Shown here piece by piece: positions 53,756 through 61,383 of a stretch of 64,000 nt of DNA. Position 1 is the first letter of the stretch; each line of letters starts with the position of its first letter. The position numbers were made by a program, and so were the translations under genes. Under the pieces are notes generated by a model, which was given only the letters and a program-made list of their open reading frames with translations, searched no databases and was not told the DNA's origin. This DNA is from an uncultured Gemmatimonadota bacterium (GTDB lineage Bacteria > Gemmatimonadota > Gemmatimonadetes > Gemmatimonadales > Gemmatimonadaceae), in assembly GCA_902826615.1 (NCBI GenBank), contig CADEFN010000001.1:310001-374000 (forward strand), in the 5' to 3' direction.

Positions 53756-54763
53756 GTGCGAATCACGGTCTTGTTAGGCGGAACCTCATCGGAGCGCGAC
53801 GTGTCACTGGCCTCGGGGCTGCGAATGGCCGATGCCCTGCGATCGCGTGGCCACGACGTGACCGCCATCGACACGGCGTACGGCCCGCTGAGTGCGGCAG
53901 AGGAGCAGGCCATGCTCGCCGGCTCGATTATGCGGACGGTGCCCCCCGATGTGCAGGCTTTGGTGAGGCTCGAGCGCTCCATGCCCGAGAAACTCGGCGC
54001 GATCCCGGCGTCGGATGTCGTGCTGCTGGCGCTGCATGGCGGCCGTGGGGAAGACGGGACCATTCAGGCGATGCTCGACCTTGCTGGCGCGGTGTACACG
54101 GGCAGCGGTCACCTGGCGAGCGCCCTGGCCATGGACAAGGACCTCTCGAAGCACCTCTTCCGTGCGGCGGGAGTGCCCACGCCAGACTGGCGCATGGCGC
54201 CGGTCGATAAGAACGATGTAATGGTCAACCTGCGGTACCCGTGCATCGTGAAGCCCTCGAAACAGGGGTCGACCGTTGGGTTGTCCCTGGTGCGGGCTTC
54301 TGACGAACTGCAACCGGCGATCGACCTGGCGGGTCAGTACGATGACGAGGTCATGGTGGAGCAGTTCATCGCGGGTCGAGAGCTAACCGTTGCGATTCTC
54401 GGTGATGAGCCGTTACCGGTTGGTGAAATCATCCCCAAGCACGAGCTGTACGACTATGAGTGCAAGTACACACCGGGGATGGCACGCGAGGTGTTTCCAG
54501 CTGAGCTCGCTCCAGAGGAAACGCGCCGAGTGCAGGAACTGGCGCTGAAGGCCTTTCGGGCGCTCAAGCTCGAGGGATGCGCCCGGATCGACTTCAGAAT
54601 GAGCGCCGACGGGGAGTTTTATTGCCTTGAGGCCAATACTCTTCCGGGAATGACGCAGTTGAGCCTGGTGCCGCAGGCCGCGGCGGCGGCGGGCATCTCG
54701 TTTCCGGAGCTGTGCGAGCGTATTGTGACGCTGGCAACGCAATCACGAGGATCAGGAGTTTGA
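53756..54763 (+). CDS. ddl: D-alanine--D-alanine ligase
   Basis: 335 residues from GTG 53756. LLGGTSSERDVSLASG at the N-terminus, ALHGGRGEDGTIQAMLDL, CIVKPSKQGSTVGLSLV, EQFIAGRELTVAILG and the metal-binding EANTLPGMTQLSLVP are all DdlB features. Joins two D-Ala for peptidoglycan precursor. The serine/Tyr-type subclass relevant to vancomycin was not judged. Leu in LLGGT is TTA within TTGTTAGGC. The next gene starts three bases after the stop. Confidence 0.96.
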   Translation: MRITVLLGGTSSERDVSLASGLRMADALRSRGHDVTAIDTAYGPLSAAEEQAMLAGSIMRTVPPDVQALVRLERSMPEKLGAIPASDVVLLALHGGRGEDGTIQAMLDLAGAVYTGSGHLASALAMDKDLSKHLFRAAGVPTPDWRMAPVDKNDVMVNLRYPCIVKPSKQGSTVGLSLVRASDELQPAIDLAGQYDDEVMVEQFIAGRELTVAILGDEPLPVGEIIPKHELYDYECKYTPGMAREVFPAELAPEETRRVQELALKAFRALKLEGCARIDFRMSADGEFYCLEANTLPGMTQLSLVPQAAAAAGISFPELCERIVTLATQSRGSGV

Positions 54764-54765
54764 CG

Positions 54766-55425
54766 ATGGGGACAACACCACCGCTCACAGCCGCGCTCGC
54801 TGGCGTGCCCATGGGCATTCAGCGACAAGGGGTGTGGGCGGGTCGCCGCCAGCTCTTTATACGGTTTGCCGGACCGGCGGAAACGGCGACCATGTACAGC
54901 GCAGACGCGCTGGCGCGGGAGCTCGTCCGAGGGCTCGAGCGCTCGGTGGTCCACTCGCTGTGTATTGCCGGGCGGGATGCCCTCGCCAACAGCGAATACC
55001 TGCTGGCGGCGCTCAAACAGGTGGCGGGCAAGGCGCCGGTGATGGCCGATACTGATGGACAGCGTCCCGAATCCATCGCCGTTTTGCATCCGTACCTGCA
55101 GATGGTGCAGGTCACGGTTGATCCCCCGGCGAGCACCTCGGGGATGGAGCGCGTAAAGGAGACGTTGATGGCAGCCGCGCGAGTGGGGTTGGCGCACTCG
55201 CTGGTGGTGGCGGGCACGGACGAAACCAGTGACGCCGATTATTTGCAGATCGTCGAGCTGGCGCGGGGAGCGAGCCCGAAGGTGGAGGTGGTCCTGCATC
55301 CCGGACCGGCAGCGGAAAAGGGACTGCTTGAACGCCGATGGAGTGTCTTGCTGGAGCATGCGATGGCGCGTCACCCGGATGTTCGCCTGGTGAATCGGCT
55401 CGCGGGTCCGGCGACCGTTCGATAG
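54766..55425 (+). CDS. QueE-like protein without iron-sulfur cysteines
   Basis: 219 residues from ATG 54766. GIQRQGVWAGRRQLFIRFAG (17-36) is the shape of the QueE (7-carboxy-7-deazaguanine synthase) N-terminus, but the CxxxCxxC that should follow is PAETATMYSADAL, with no cysteine. Later segments still track the QueE barrel: a region like TGGEP (AGRDALANSEYLLAAL), then VMADTDGQRPESIAVLHPYLQMVQVTVDPP for the ETNG/SVDIKPP parts. So it looks like a radical-SAM barrel that lost its cluster. queF lies 1.3 kb downstream. Function unknown; a distant TIM-barrel enzyme is the alternative. Confidence 0.6.
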   Translation: MGTTPPLTAALAGVPMGIQRQGVWAGRRQLFIRFAGPAETATMYSADALARELVRGLERSVVHSLCIAGRDALANSEYLLAALKQVAGKAPVMADTDGQRPESIAVLHPYLQMVQVTVDPPASTSGMERVKETLMAAARVGLAHSLVVAGTDETSDADYLQIVELARGASPKVEVVLHPGPAAEKGLLERRWSVLLEHAMARHPDVRLVNRLAGPATVR

Positions 55426-55493
55426 GCCACGGAACAGAACCCTGCGCCGGGCGATAGATATACACGCAGTCCCTGCTGTTCCTGTCGAGCCCC

Positions 55494-56414
55494 ATGGCCC
55501 TTTCCTTCTCTGACGAACTCGAGCCACCGCGCCTGACACGCGCCGTGCAGTGGTTGATCGCCATCAACGTGGCGATCTACTTCCTGCAGCTCACGGTCGT
55601 TGGGGAGCGCAACATGCTGCCGGCGCTCGGCTTCCAGGCCGACGACCTGTCGCACTCGTGGTGGACGATTGTCACCTACATGTTCGTCCACCAGGGGTTC
55701 TGGCATCTCGCGCTGAATCTCTACACGCTCTACATCTTTGGCCCCCGAGTGGAGCACGCGTGGAGCGCGGGTGAGTTTACCAAGTTCTACATCGTCTCCG
55801 GGTTGGGCGGGTGGCTCTTCCACCTGATTTTTGCCCGAGACTCGCTGCTGGTGGGTGCCTCGGCGGCCATTTATGGCGTGACCCTGGCGTACGCGACCAA
55901 CTGGCCCGATGACGAGGTCCTGCTGTTTGGGGTGCTCCCCATCAAGGTGAAGTGGCTTGTCGCGCTCCTGGTGGGCGTCAACCTGATTGGCGGCATGGCG
56001 GCGGCGGGTCCGGGGAGCGGGGTGGCATACCTCGCGCACCTTGGCGGTCTGGCGGCGGCGGCGCTGTATCTGCGCTCGGCGGGCACCGGCGCGAGCCTCG
56101 ACCGGCTGAAGCAGCATGTGTCGTCGATCCCGGATCACCCCGATGAGCCACAACGCGCCGTGCCACGCTCCACGCGTTCGCGCGAGCAGCGCGGTGGGAT
56201 CGACGAAATCGTGGCCCGCAGCAATGCGGCGGTCAGCCGCGCCGAGCAGCAGCAACAGCCCACACCGCCGCCGGTGCGTGCCGACGTGGCCACCCGATCG
56301 GGCGACCTGGACGCAGTGCTCGACAAGATCTCGCAACACGGCATCGACAGTCTCACCTCGGGCGAGCGCCGTCTGCTGGAAGACATGTCGCGGGAGCTGC
56401 GAGACAAGAGCTGA
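55494..56414 (+). CDS. Rhomboid-family intramembrane serine protease
   Basis: 306 residues. Six-helix rhomboid core with FWHLALN (69-75), the nucleophile GASAAIYG (Ser123) and the catalytic His182 in AHLGG. The last 110 residues form a soluble acidic/basic tail with a Gln run (EQQQQP) and a helical end. Cleaves membrane proteins within the bilayer; substrate unknown. Confidence 0.93.
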   Translation: MALSFSDELEPPRLTRAVQWLIAINVAIYFLQLTVVGERNMLPALGFQADDLSHSWWTIVTYMFVHQGFWHLALNLYTLYIFGPRVEHAWSAGEFTKFYIVSGLGGWLFHLIFARDSLLVGASAAIYGVTLAYATNWPDDEVLLFGVLPIKVKWLVALLVGVNLIGGMAAAGPGSGVAYLAHLGGLAAAALYLRSAGTGASLDRLKQHVSSIPDHPDEPQRAVPRSTRSREQRGGIDEIVARSNAAVSRAEQQQQPTPPPVRADVATRSGDLDAVLDKISQHGIDSLTSGERRLLEDMSRELRDKS

Positions 56415-56773
56415 GGCTCGGCGTCGTGCAGTGCGGAGCGCCACAGGCGCACCGCAGGTCTCGGCTCGTTAGGCAGGGTGCATGCCGGCAGATGTCTCAG
56501 GCCGCGCGCCCGCACCGGACACCCGAGCAATCGCCATCCCGAAAAAAAGAGCCCCCCGGAGTTTACCCGGGGGGCAGTGCCGCCACGCCGTTCTCGCGGC
56601 GGCGCACGACCAACGCAAAGCGTCGGTCTGAAAGAGAAGGTACGGCGCGGGTCAGGAGGTGTCCATACCATCCGGCCATCTGCCCTGAGGACGCGGCGTC
56701 GGTGCGGGCGCAACAGGTACTTCCGGGCGAGGGCGAGTTGAACGTCGTGGGGCGAGGCGTCACATTCCGTCCC
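56415..56773. other. Gene-free region between rhomboid and queF
   Basis: 359 bases. It holds one CGTTAGGC (56467-56474) and the strong minus-strand terminator at 56542-56575. A 70-codon minus-strand frame (56563-56775) begins with an ATG that overlaps the queF ATG and ends with its TAA in the terminator loop. It has no Shine-Dalgarno and an unconvincing composition, so I do not call it a gene. No tRNA or riboswitch was recognised. Confidence 0.4.
56542..56575 (-). terminator. Orphan rho-independent terminator, minus strand
   Basis: Perfect 9-bp stem GCCCCCCGG / CCGGGGGGC (56551-56575) with a seven-base loop; on the minus strand it is followed by TCTTTTTTT. No minus-strand gene is known upstream of it for more than 2 kb, so it probably ends an unannotated transcript. 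On the plus strand no T-run follows. Confidence 0.8.
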
Positions 56774-57166
56774 ATGCCAAGACCAGACCTGCTGGAAACC
56801 TTCCCAAATCCTTACCCTGCACGGGACTACGAGATTCACATGACGTGTCCCGAGTTTACGTCGCTCTGTCCCCTTGGAGGGATAGAGACGGACGCCGCCG
56901 AGCTCGAGCTGCTCAAGGGAGGCGCTCCGGACTTCGCGACGATCAACGTGACCTACGTGCCGGACGAGCTCTGCATCGAGCTGAAGAGTCTCAAGCTCTA
57001 CTTCTGGAGCTTCCGGAACGACGGAATTTTCTACGAGCGTGTCGTGAACCGGATCCTCGATGACCTCTCGGAGCGAGTGAAGCCGCGGTGGATGCGAGTG
57101 GAAGGCGACTTCAATGTGCGCGGTGGGATCAAATCGGTGATACGCGCCGAGGTGGGGGGGAGGTAG
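56774..57166 (+). CDS. queF: NADPH-dependent 7-cyano-7-deazaguanine (preQ0) reductase
   Basis: 130 residues from ATG 56774. EFTSLCP with the catalytic Cys32, [23 protein letters not shown] and [19 protein letters not shown] are the QueF signature. Type I (unimodular) length. It makes preQ1 for queuosine. Odd: 14 extra residues (about 36-49, [14 protein letters not shown]) lie between the catalytic Cys and PDFATI, where homologues have only about four. Stand-alone gene. Confidence 0.95.
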   Translation: MPRPDLLETFPNPYPARDYEIHMTCPEFTSLCPLGGIETDAAELELLKGGAPDFATINVTYVPDELCIELKSLKLYFWSFRNDGIFYERVVNRILDDLSERVKPRWMRVEGDFNVRGGIKSVIRAEVGGR

Positions 57167-57248
57167 GCAGGGAGGCGAGACGCGACAGAGGGAAGGCAAC
57201 GCCGGCGACAGGTCGGGCGCTGAGACAATTCACGGGAGCGGAGCAGGG

Positions 57249-58766
57249 ATGCTGAGGGATCACAGAGGACTCATGGCACTTGCCGCACTCGGCACACTGG
57301 CCCTGGCGTGCGCGCCTAACGCGCCGATGCAAACAGGGGCAGGCACCGACAACCTCCCCGCCCTTTCTGCCATTCGGGGGGAGGACCTGCAACGCGACAT
57401 TGCCGCTCTGGCTGGTGATGCCATGCGCGGGCGTGAGGCTGGTACCCTCGACGAACTCCGTGCCTCCGGGTGGCTCGTGGAAAAGATCCGGGGCATCGGA
57501 CTGCAGCCCGCAGGCGAGGATGGCACGTACTACCAGTGGTGGAATATCCGGCGCATCCGTCTTTCAGATGCGTCCATGGTCTCGGTGGCGGGTACGACGA
57601 CCGCGATGTGGAAGGACGTCGTGGTGACCACACCCACCGACGTGACCCTCGACCTTCCCATGGTCTACGTGGGAAATGCAACAGACGCCGAGCTGCAGGG
57701 GGTGGACCTGACCGGGAAGGCGGTGGCGGCGTCGCTCGTGGCTCCGCCCAATCCTCCGGGACGCGGCCTCTCGCTCGCGAGCTGGCGCTACGCCACCACG
57801 GCGGTGCGCGCCCAGAGTACGCGACTCCTCGCGCGCGGCGCATCGGCCGTGGTATTGGTGGCTGACTCCCTGGCGGAAACGGGGATGCCGTTCTACGCCG
57901 CCAATGCGGCCCGTGGCACCTACGGTCTGGACTCCAGTGGTGCGGCCACGCGTCCACGCCGCACTCCTCCCGTGCTCCTCGTGCGGCAGTCCATGCGTAG
58001 TGCAGTCCAGGGGCGCGACGTGCGTCTCAAGCTCGCCCTCACTACCGAGAGTTTTGTGTATCCCTCGGTCAATATCATCGGGGTGGTGAAAGGCACCAAT
58101 CCCGCGAAAGCCAACGAGTATGTGTTGTACAGTGCGCACCAGGATCACGACGGGGTGCGATTCCCCGTGAATGGCGATTCGATCTGGAACGGTGCCGACG
58201 ACAACGCCACGGTGAGCGTGGCCCTGATGGCCATCGCGCGCGCCTTTGTAAAGCAGCCCGGCGAGCGACCTGCCCTGTTTGTGTGGCATGGCGCCGAGGA
58301 GCGGGGCCTGCTGGGAAGCCGCTTTCATGCCGCGCATCCCATGGTACCCCGCGACCAGATCGCCGCCGTGCTGAACGCTGACATGATCGGGCGCAATCAC
58401 CCCGACAGCGCCAGCTTGCTAGGCGTGCAGCCTCCGCATCGGAACTCCACTGACCTCGTGCGCATGGCCCTGCGTGCCAACGAGCTGACCGGACGCTTTA
58501 CACTCGATTCACTGTGGGACCGGCCCACACATCCGGAAGGGTGGTACTTTCGCAGTGACCACCTCCCGTACGCTCGGCTCAATATTCCGGCGGTGGAGTA
58601 CTCCACCAACCTGCACCCCGACTATCACACACCCGCAGACGAGTGGCAGCGGATCGACATCGCCAAACTCACCCGGATGACGCAGTGGATGTACGCGACG
58701 GGGTGGTTGGTGGCGAATGCCGACAAACGACCAGCCCTCGATGCGGGGTTCAAGCTCGAGCGATAG
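57249..58766 (+). CDS. M28-family metallopeptidase lipoprotein
   Basis: 505 residues with a lipoprotein signal (LGTLALAC). Domain order: N-terminal helical part, a PA domain-like insert (about 120-230), then the M28 zinc core: SAHQDHDG, NGADDNATVSV, HGAEERGLLGS, NADMIGRN and DYHTPADEW, which supply the two-zinc ligands and the Glu base. Probably an aminopeptidase anchored at the outer membrane or periplasm. CGTTAGGC lies antisense at 57314-57321. Confidence 0.93.
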   Translation: MLRDHRGLMALAALGTLALACAPNAPMQTGAGTDNLPALSAIRGEDLQRDIAALAGDAMRGREAGTLDELRASGWLVEKIRGIGLQPAGEDGTYYQWWNIRRIRLSDASMVSVAGTTTAMWKDVVVTTPTDVTLDLPMVYVGNATDAELQGVDLTGKAVAASLVAPPNPPGRGLSLASWRYATTAVRAQSTRLLARGASAVVLVADSLAETGMPFYAANAARGTYGLDSSGAATRPRRTPPVLLVRQSMRSAVQGRDVRLKLALTTESFVYPSVNIIGVVKGTNPAKANEYVLYSAHQDHDGVRFPVNGDSIWNGADDNATVSVALMAIARAFVKQPGERPALFVWHGAEERGLLGSRFHAAHPMVPRDQIAAVLNADMIGRNHPDSASLLGVQPPHRNSTDLVRMALRANELTGRFTLDSLWDRPTHPEGWYFRSDHLPYARLNIPAVEYSTNLHPDYHTPADEWQRIDIAKLTRMTQWMYATGWLVANADKRPALDAGFKLER

Positions 58767-58778
58767 CTGGCGCGGGCG

Positions 58779-60428
58779 CTAGAAGGGGATTTCGCTCTCG
58801 AAGGTGAGATCGGCGCCTGTTGCGGGGTGGGCGAACTGCAGGGAGGCTGCGTGCAACATGAGTCGCTGGCTTTCGTCAGGGGCCACGCGTCCATACAGCC
58901 GATCGCCGACGATAGGCGCGTTGAGACCAAGCGGGTGTGACGCGTGTACCCGGAGCTGATGGGTGCGACCGGTGAGTGGTGTGAACTCGACGCGTGTTCG
59001 CTGATCCTGGCGCGCCAGCACCCGATAGTGCGTTACAGCGTCCTTGCCATGGAGTGGATCGTGGAGTTGACGTGGGCGATCGTCGAGATCAACGCGCAGG
59101 GCGAGGTTTACGGTGCCCTCATCCTGCGGTAACAAGCCCTCAAGTAACGCAACGTAGCGTTTGGTGATCCGTCGCTCTGCGAAATAGCGCTGCAGTGCAA
59201 CAAAGGTGTCCTGATCCTTCGCCGCCACCAGAAGGCCCGAGGTGTCGAGGTCGAGCCGATGGACGAGCAGAGGACCAGTGGCGTGCGGATGAAGCGCACG
59301 CAACCGCGTGAGCACCGAGTCGTGCAAGTGAGCACTCCGTCCCGGTACCGACAGCAGCCCGCACGGCTTGTCGACAACCAGAATCCAGTCGTCTTCAAAC
59401 ACCACGTGCAACGCAGAGTCGAGAACGCGTGCTCCGCCGTGCACCGGTGCTGCTTCGACAACAAGTCCGTCGAGCATGTGTGCGAGGATGGGCGCACACT
59501 TGCCACGACAGGCCGCGTAAAAAGCCCCGGAGCGCCGATCGACGGTGCGAGGGGGCGACCCCCACCAGAACTCCGCGAGGGCAACTGGTTGAAGCCCCAG
59601 GGCGTAGGCGTGGGCGAGCAGCCTGGGCGCCGCACAATCACCTGCGCCACCGGGCGGCTCGTCCGGGGAAAAGATGGCGCGCAGGCTCTTGAACTCACCG
59701 CGAGCGCTGCGAAAACCGTACGTGTTCTGGATGCCGCGCAGGAGTTCGCCGGAACGGTGTGCGCGGTGTCTCTGGATGGCCTCATGCGCGGCTATCGCCA
59801 CTCGCAGTTCAGCGTCGATCGGCGCTCGCTCCTCGAGTTGTGCCGCGATGAGTGCCCGGCGTTCGGCTTTGTCGCGGCGGCTTTCCTGCTCCAGCTGGTG
59901 CAGGGCATCAGGTCCCGCTCCTCGCGCGCGCTCGAGTTTCCGCCGTTCGCGCGCAGCCCGGTGACGCAGCCGCATCGCGTCCTGCTCCTCTGCCTGACGA
60001 GCGCGGAGCGTGGAGTGTCGGGCCTCGAGTTCCGCTCGGGCCTGCAGGAGCGTGGCTTCGTGTTCCTTGAGCGCGGTCATCTCGGACTCACCGGGCACCC
60101 ACACGGCATTTCGCGTGGCGACATCGAACGTGGGAGGGGCCCAGCCCTCGATGCGCCACTCGCCACCCAGTGTGCCCGAAAAGCCACGCAGGTACCCAAC
60201 CCGACCGGCAGGGTCGGTGACGACGAGTACCCCGAACATCTTGCCGGCGCCGGCCGCGTGGAGCCCCCAACCTTCCGCAGCAGGCGACCCCAGCAGCGAC
60301 ATCACCTCCTCGGCGGCCCGCCGAGCGAGCGGGTGCACGGTGCGCGCGAAGGGCGATGGGAACGTCTCCGGACGATCAGTGGCGTCGGGAGTAGAAAGAA
60401 AGGGAATCACGCGTGGCAGTCGAGGCAC
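58779..60428 (-). CDS. RluA-family RNA pseudouridine synthase with large N-terminal domain
   Basis: 549 residues. The C-terminal 215 residues are an RluA-type synthase (ILVVDKPCGLLSVPG, catalytic Asp in HRLDLDTSG, TGRTHQLRVHASH). The N-terminal 330 residues have GKMFGVLVVTD, GYLRGFSG, a long charged coiled coil (about 120-230), and GAGDCAAPRLLAHAYALG, FWWGSPP, FYAACRGKCAPILAHML. This two-part arrangement recurs in several phyla (from memory, e.g. Vibrio and Bacteroides). Converts uridine to pseudouridine in rRNA or tRNA; target site unknown. Confidence 0.9.
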   Translation of the reverse strand: MPRLPRVIPFLSTPDATDRPETFPSPFARTVHPLARRAAEEVMSLLGSPAAEGWGLHAAGAGKMFGVLVVTDPAGRVGYLRGFSGTLGGEWRIEGWAPPTFDVATRNAVWVPGESEMTALKEHEATLLQARAELEARHSTLRARQAEEQDAMRLRHRAARERRKLERARGAGPDALHQLEQESRRDKAERRALIAAQLEERAPIDAELRVAIAAHEAIQRHRAHRSGELLRGIQNTYGFRSARGEFKSLRAIFSPDEPPGGAGDCAAPRLLAHAYALGLQPVALAEFWWGSPPRTVDRRSGAFYAACRGKCAPILAHMLDGLVVEAAPVHGGARVLDSALHVVFEDDWILVVDKPCGLLSVPGRSAHLHDSVLTRLRALHPHATGPLLVHRLDLDTSGLLVAAKDQDTFVALQRYFAERRITKRYVALLEGLLPQDEGTVNLALRVDLDDRPRQLHDPLHGKDAVTHYRVLARQDQRTRVEFTPLTGRTHQLRVHASHPLGLNAPIVGDRLYGRVAPDESQRLMLHAASLQFAHPATGADLTFESEIPF

Positions 60429-60532
60429 GTCACTGGCTCAATGTATCAACAGCAGCTGTGGCGGACATGTGTGGCCGAGGAGCGAAGGCAGGCGTAGCTT
60501 CAGCGCTCAGTCACTTTTCCGGAGCGTAGTCG

Positions 60533-61357
60533 ATGACCAGACGAACTGTTGTGGCGCTCGCCCTGGCCCTCGGCGCCGCGCCGTCGGCTGCCCAGTCGGT
60601 GCAGTACAAGTCACTGGAGGGAGTGGAATACCGATCGCAGCCCGACACCGGGGCCATTGCGCGTGCGGAAGCGGCGCTCAAGGCCGACGCCGGCAATGTG
60701 CAGAAGGTGATCGCGTTAGGTGTGGCCCAGTCGGGTGTTCGGCAGTTTCGCGAAGCGATCGCGACGTTCACCACGGGACTCACGCGATGGCCGAACGAGG
60801 TCATGCTCTATCGGTGGCGTGGGCATCGGTATCTCTCGGTACGGGAGTTTGACAAGGCGGCTGCCGATTTTGCGCGCGGGTTCGCCCTCGACAGCACCAA
60901 CTACGGCGTGCTCTACCACCTGGGTGTCGTGCGGTTCGTGAAGGGTGACTTTGCCGGGGCAGCCGATGCTTTCCGGCGCGCGCAGCCGCACGCACCCGAT
61001 CCCGGTGAACTGGCGGGATCGACCGACTGGCTCTGGATGTCGCTGGCACGGGCGGGGCGAATGCGAGAGGCGACTGCCATGCTGGCTCGCCGACCGGATT
61101 CGCTCAAGACCACGGTAGCCTACGCCCAGCGGCTCAGGCTCTATCGTGGTGAGATTGGCCCGGAGGCCGTGATCACTGCAGCCGACACCGTCGATGTGCA
61201 GGTGGCGACCCTCTCATTCGGCCTCGGAAACTGGTACCTCGTGAAGGGTGACACGGCGAAAGCGCGCACGTACTTCGAACGTTCGGTGAAGTCGGGAGGA
61301 TGGCCCGGCTTCGGGTTTATCGTGTCCGAGGCGGAGTTGCGTCGCATGCGGCGTTAG
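60533..61357 (+). CDS. Exported TPR-repeat protein
   Basis: 274 residues with a signal peptide (VVALALALGAAPSAAQS). Several TPR units follow (FREAIATFTTGLTRWPNEVMLYRWRGHRYLSV, FDKAAADFARGFALD, YHLGVVRFVKGDFAGAADAFRRA). Periplasmic scaffold, partner unknown. Leu in ALGVAQ is TTA in CGTTAGGT, and the stop TAG lies in GCGTTAGGC (61352-61359). Confidence 0.82.
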   Translation: MTRRTVVALALALGAAPSAAQSVQYKSLEGVEYRSQPDTGAIARAEAALKADAGNVQKVIALGVAQSGVRQFREAIATFTTGLTRWPNEVMLYRWRGHRYLSVREFDKAAADFARGFALDSTNYGVLYHLGVVRFVKGDFAGAADAFRRAQPHAPDPGELAGSTDWLWMSLARAGRMREATAMLARRPDSLKTTVAYAQRLRLYRGEIGPEAVITAADTVDVQVATLSFGLGNWYLVKGDTAKARTYFERSVKSGGWPGFGFIVSEAELRRMRR

Positions 61358-61383
61358 GCATCACCGTGGCACCGATCAGCTGG

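Larger units (their letters stand above)
206..61360. repeat. Dispersed CGTTAGGC motif
   Basis: By hand I counted the heptamer GTTAGGC 21 times (17 plus strand, 4 minus), 19 of them as CGTTAGGC. Plus-strand GTTAGGC starts: 207, 4863, 8706, 13789, 14034, 16668, 19417, 21791, 26973, 29872, 30090, 42323, 49366, 51796, 53773, 56468, 61353. Minus strand (GCCTAAC): 720, 40491, 43909, 57314. Ten give TTA-GGC (Leu-Gly) in frame, five contain a TAG stop, two plus one are intergenic and three lie antisense in genes. Near matches ending T or G add about eight. Confidence 0.75.

Noticed and set aside
56135-57199. 354-codon minus-strand open frame across rhomboid and queF
   Set aside because: Covers two clear plus-strand genes and the terminator hairpin; translation has no recognisable protein features.
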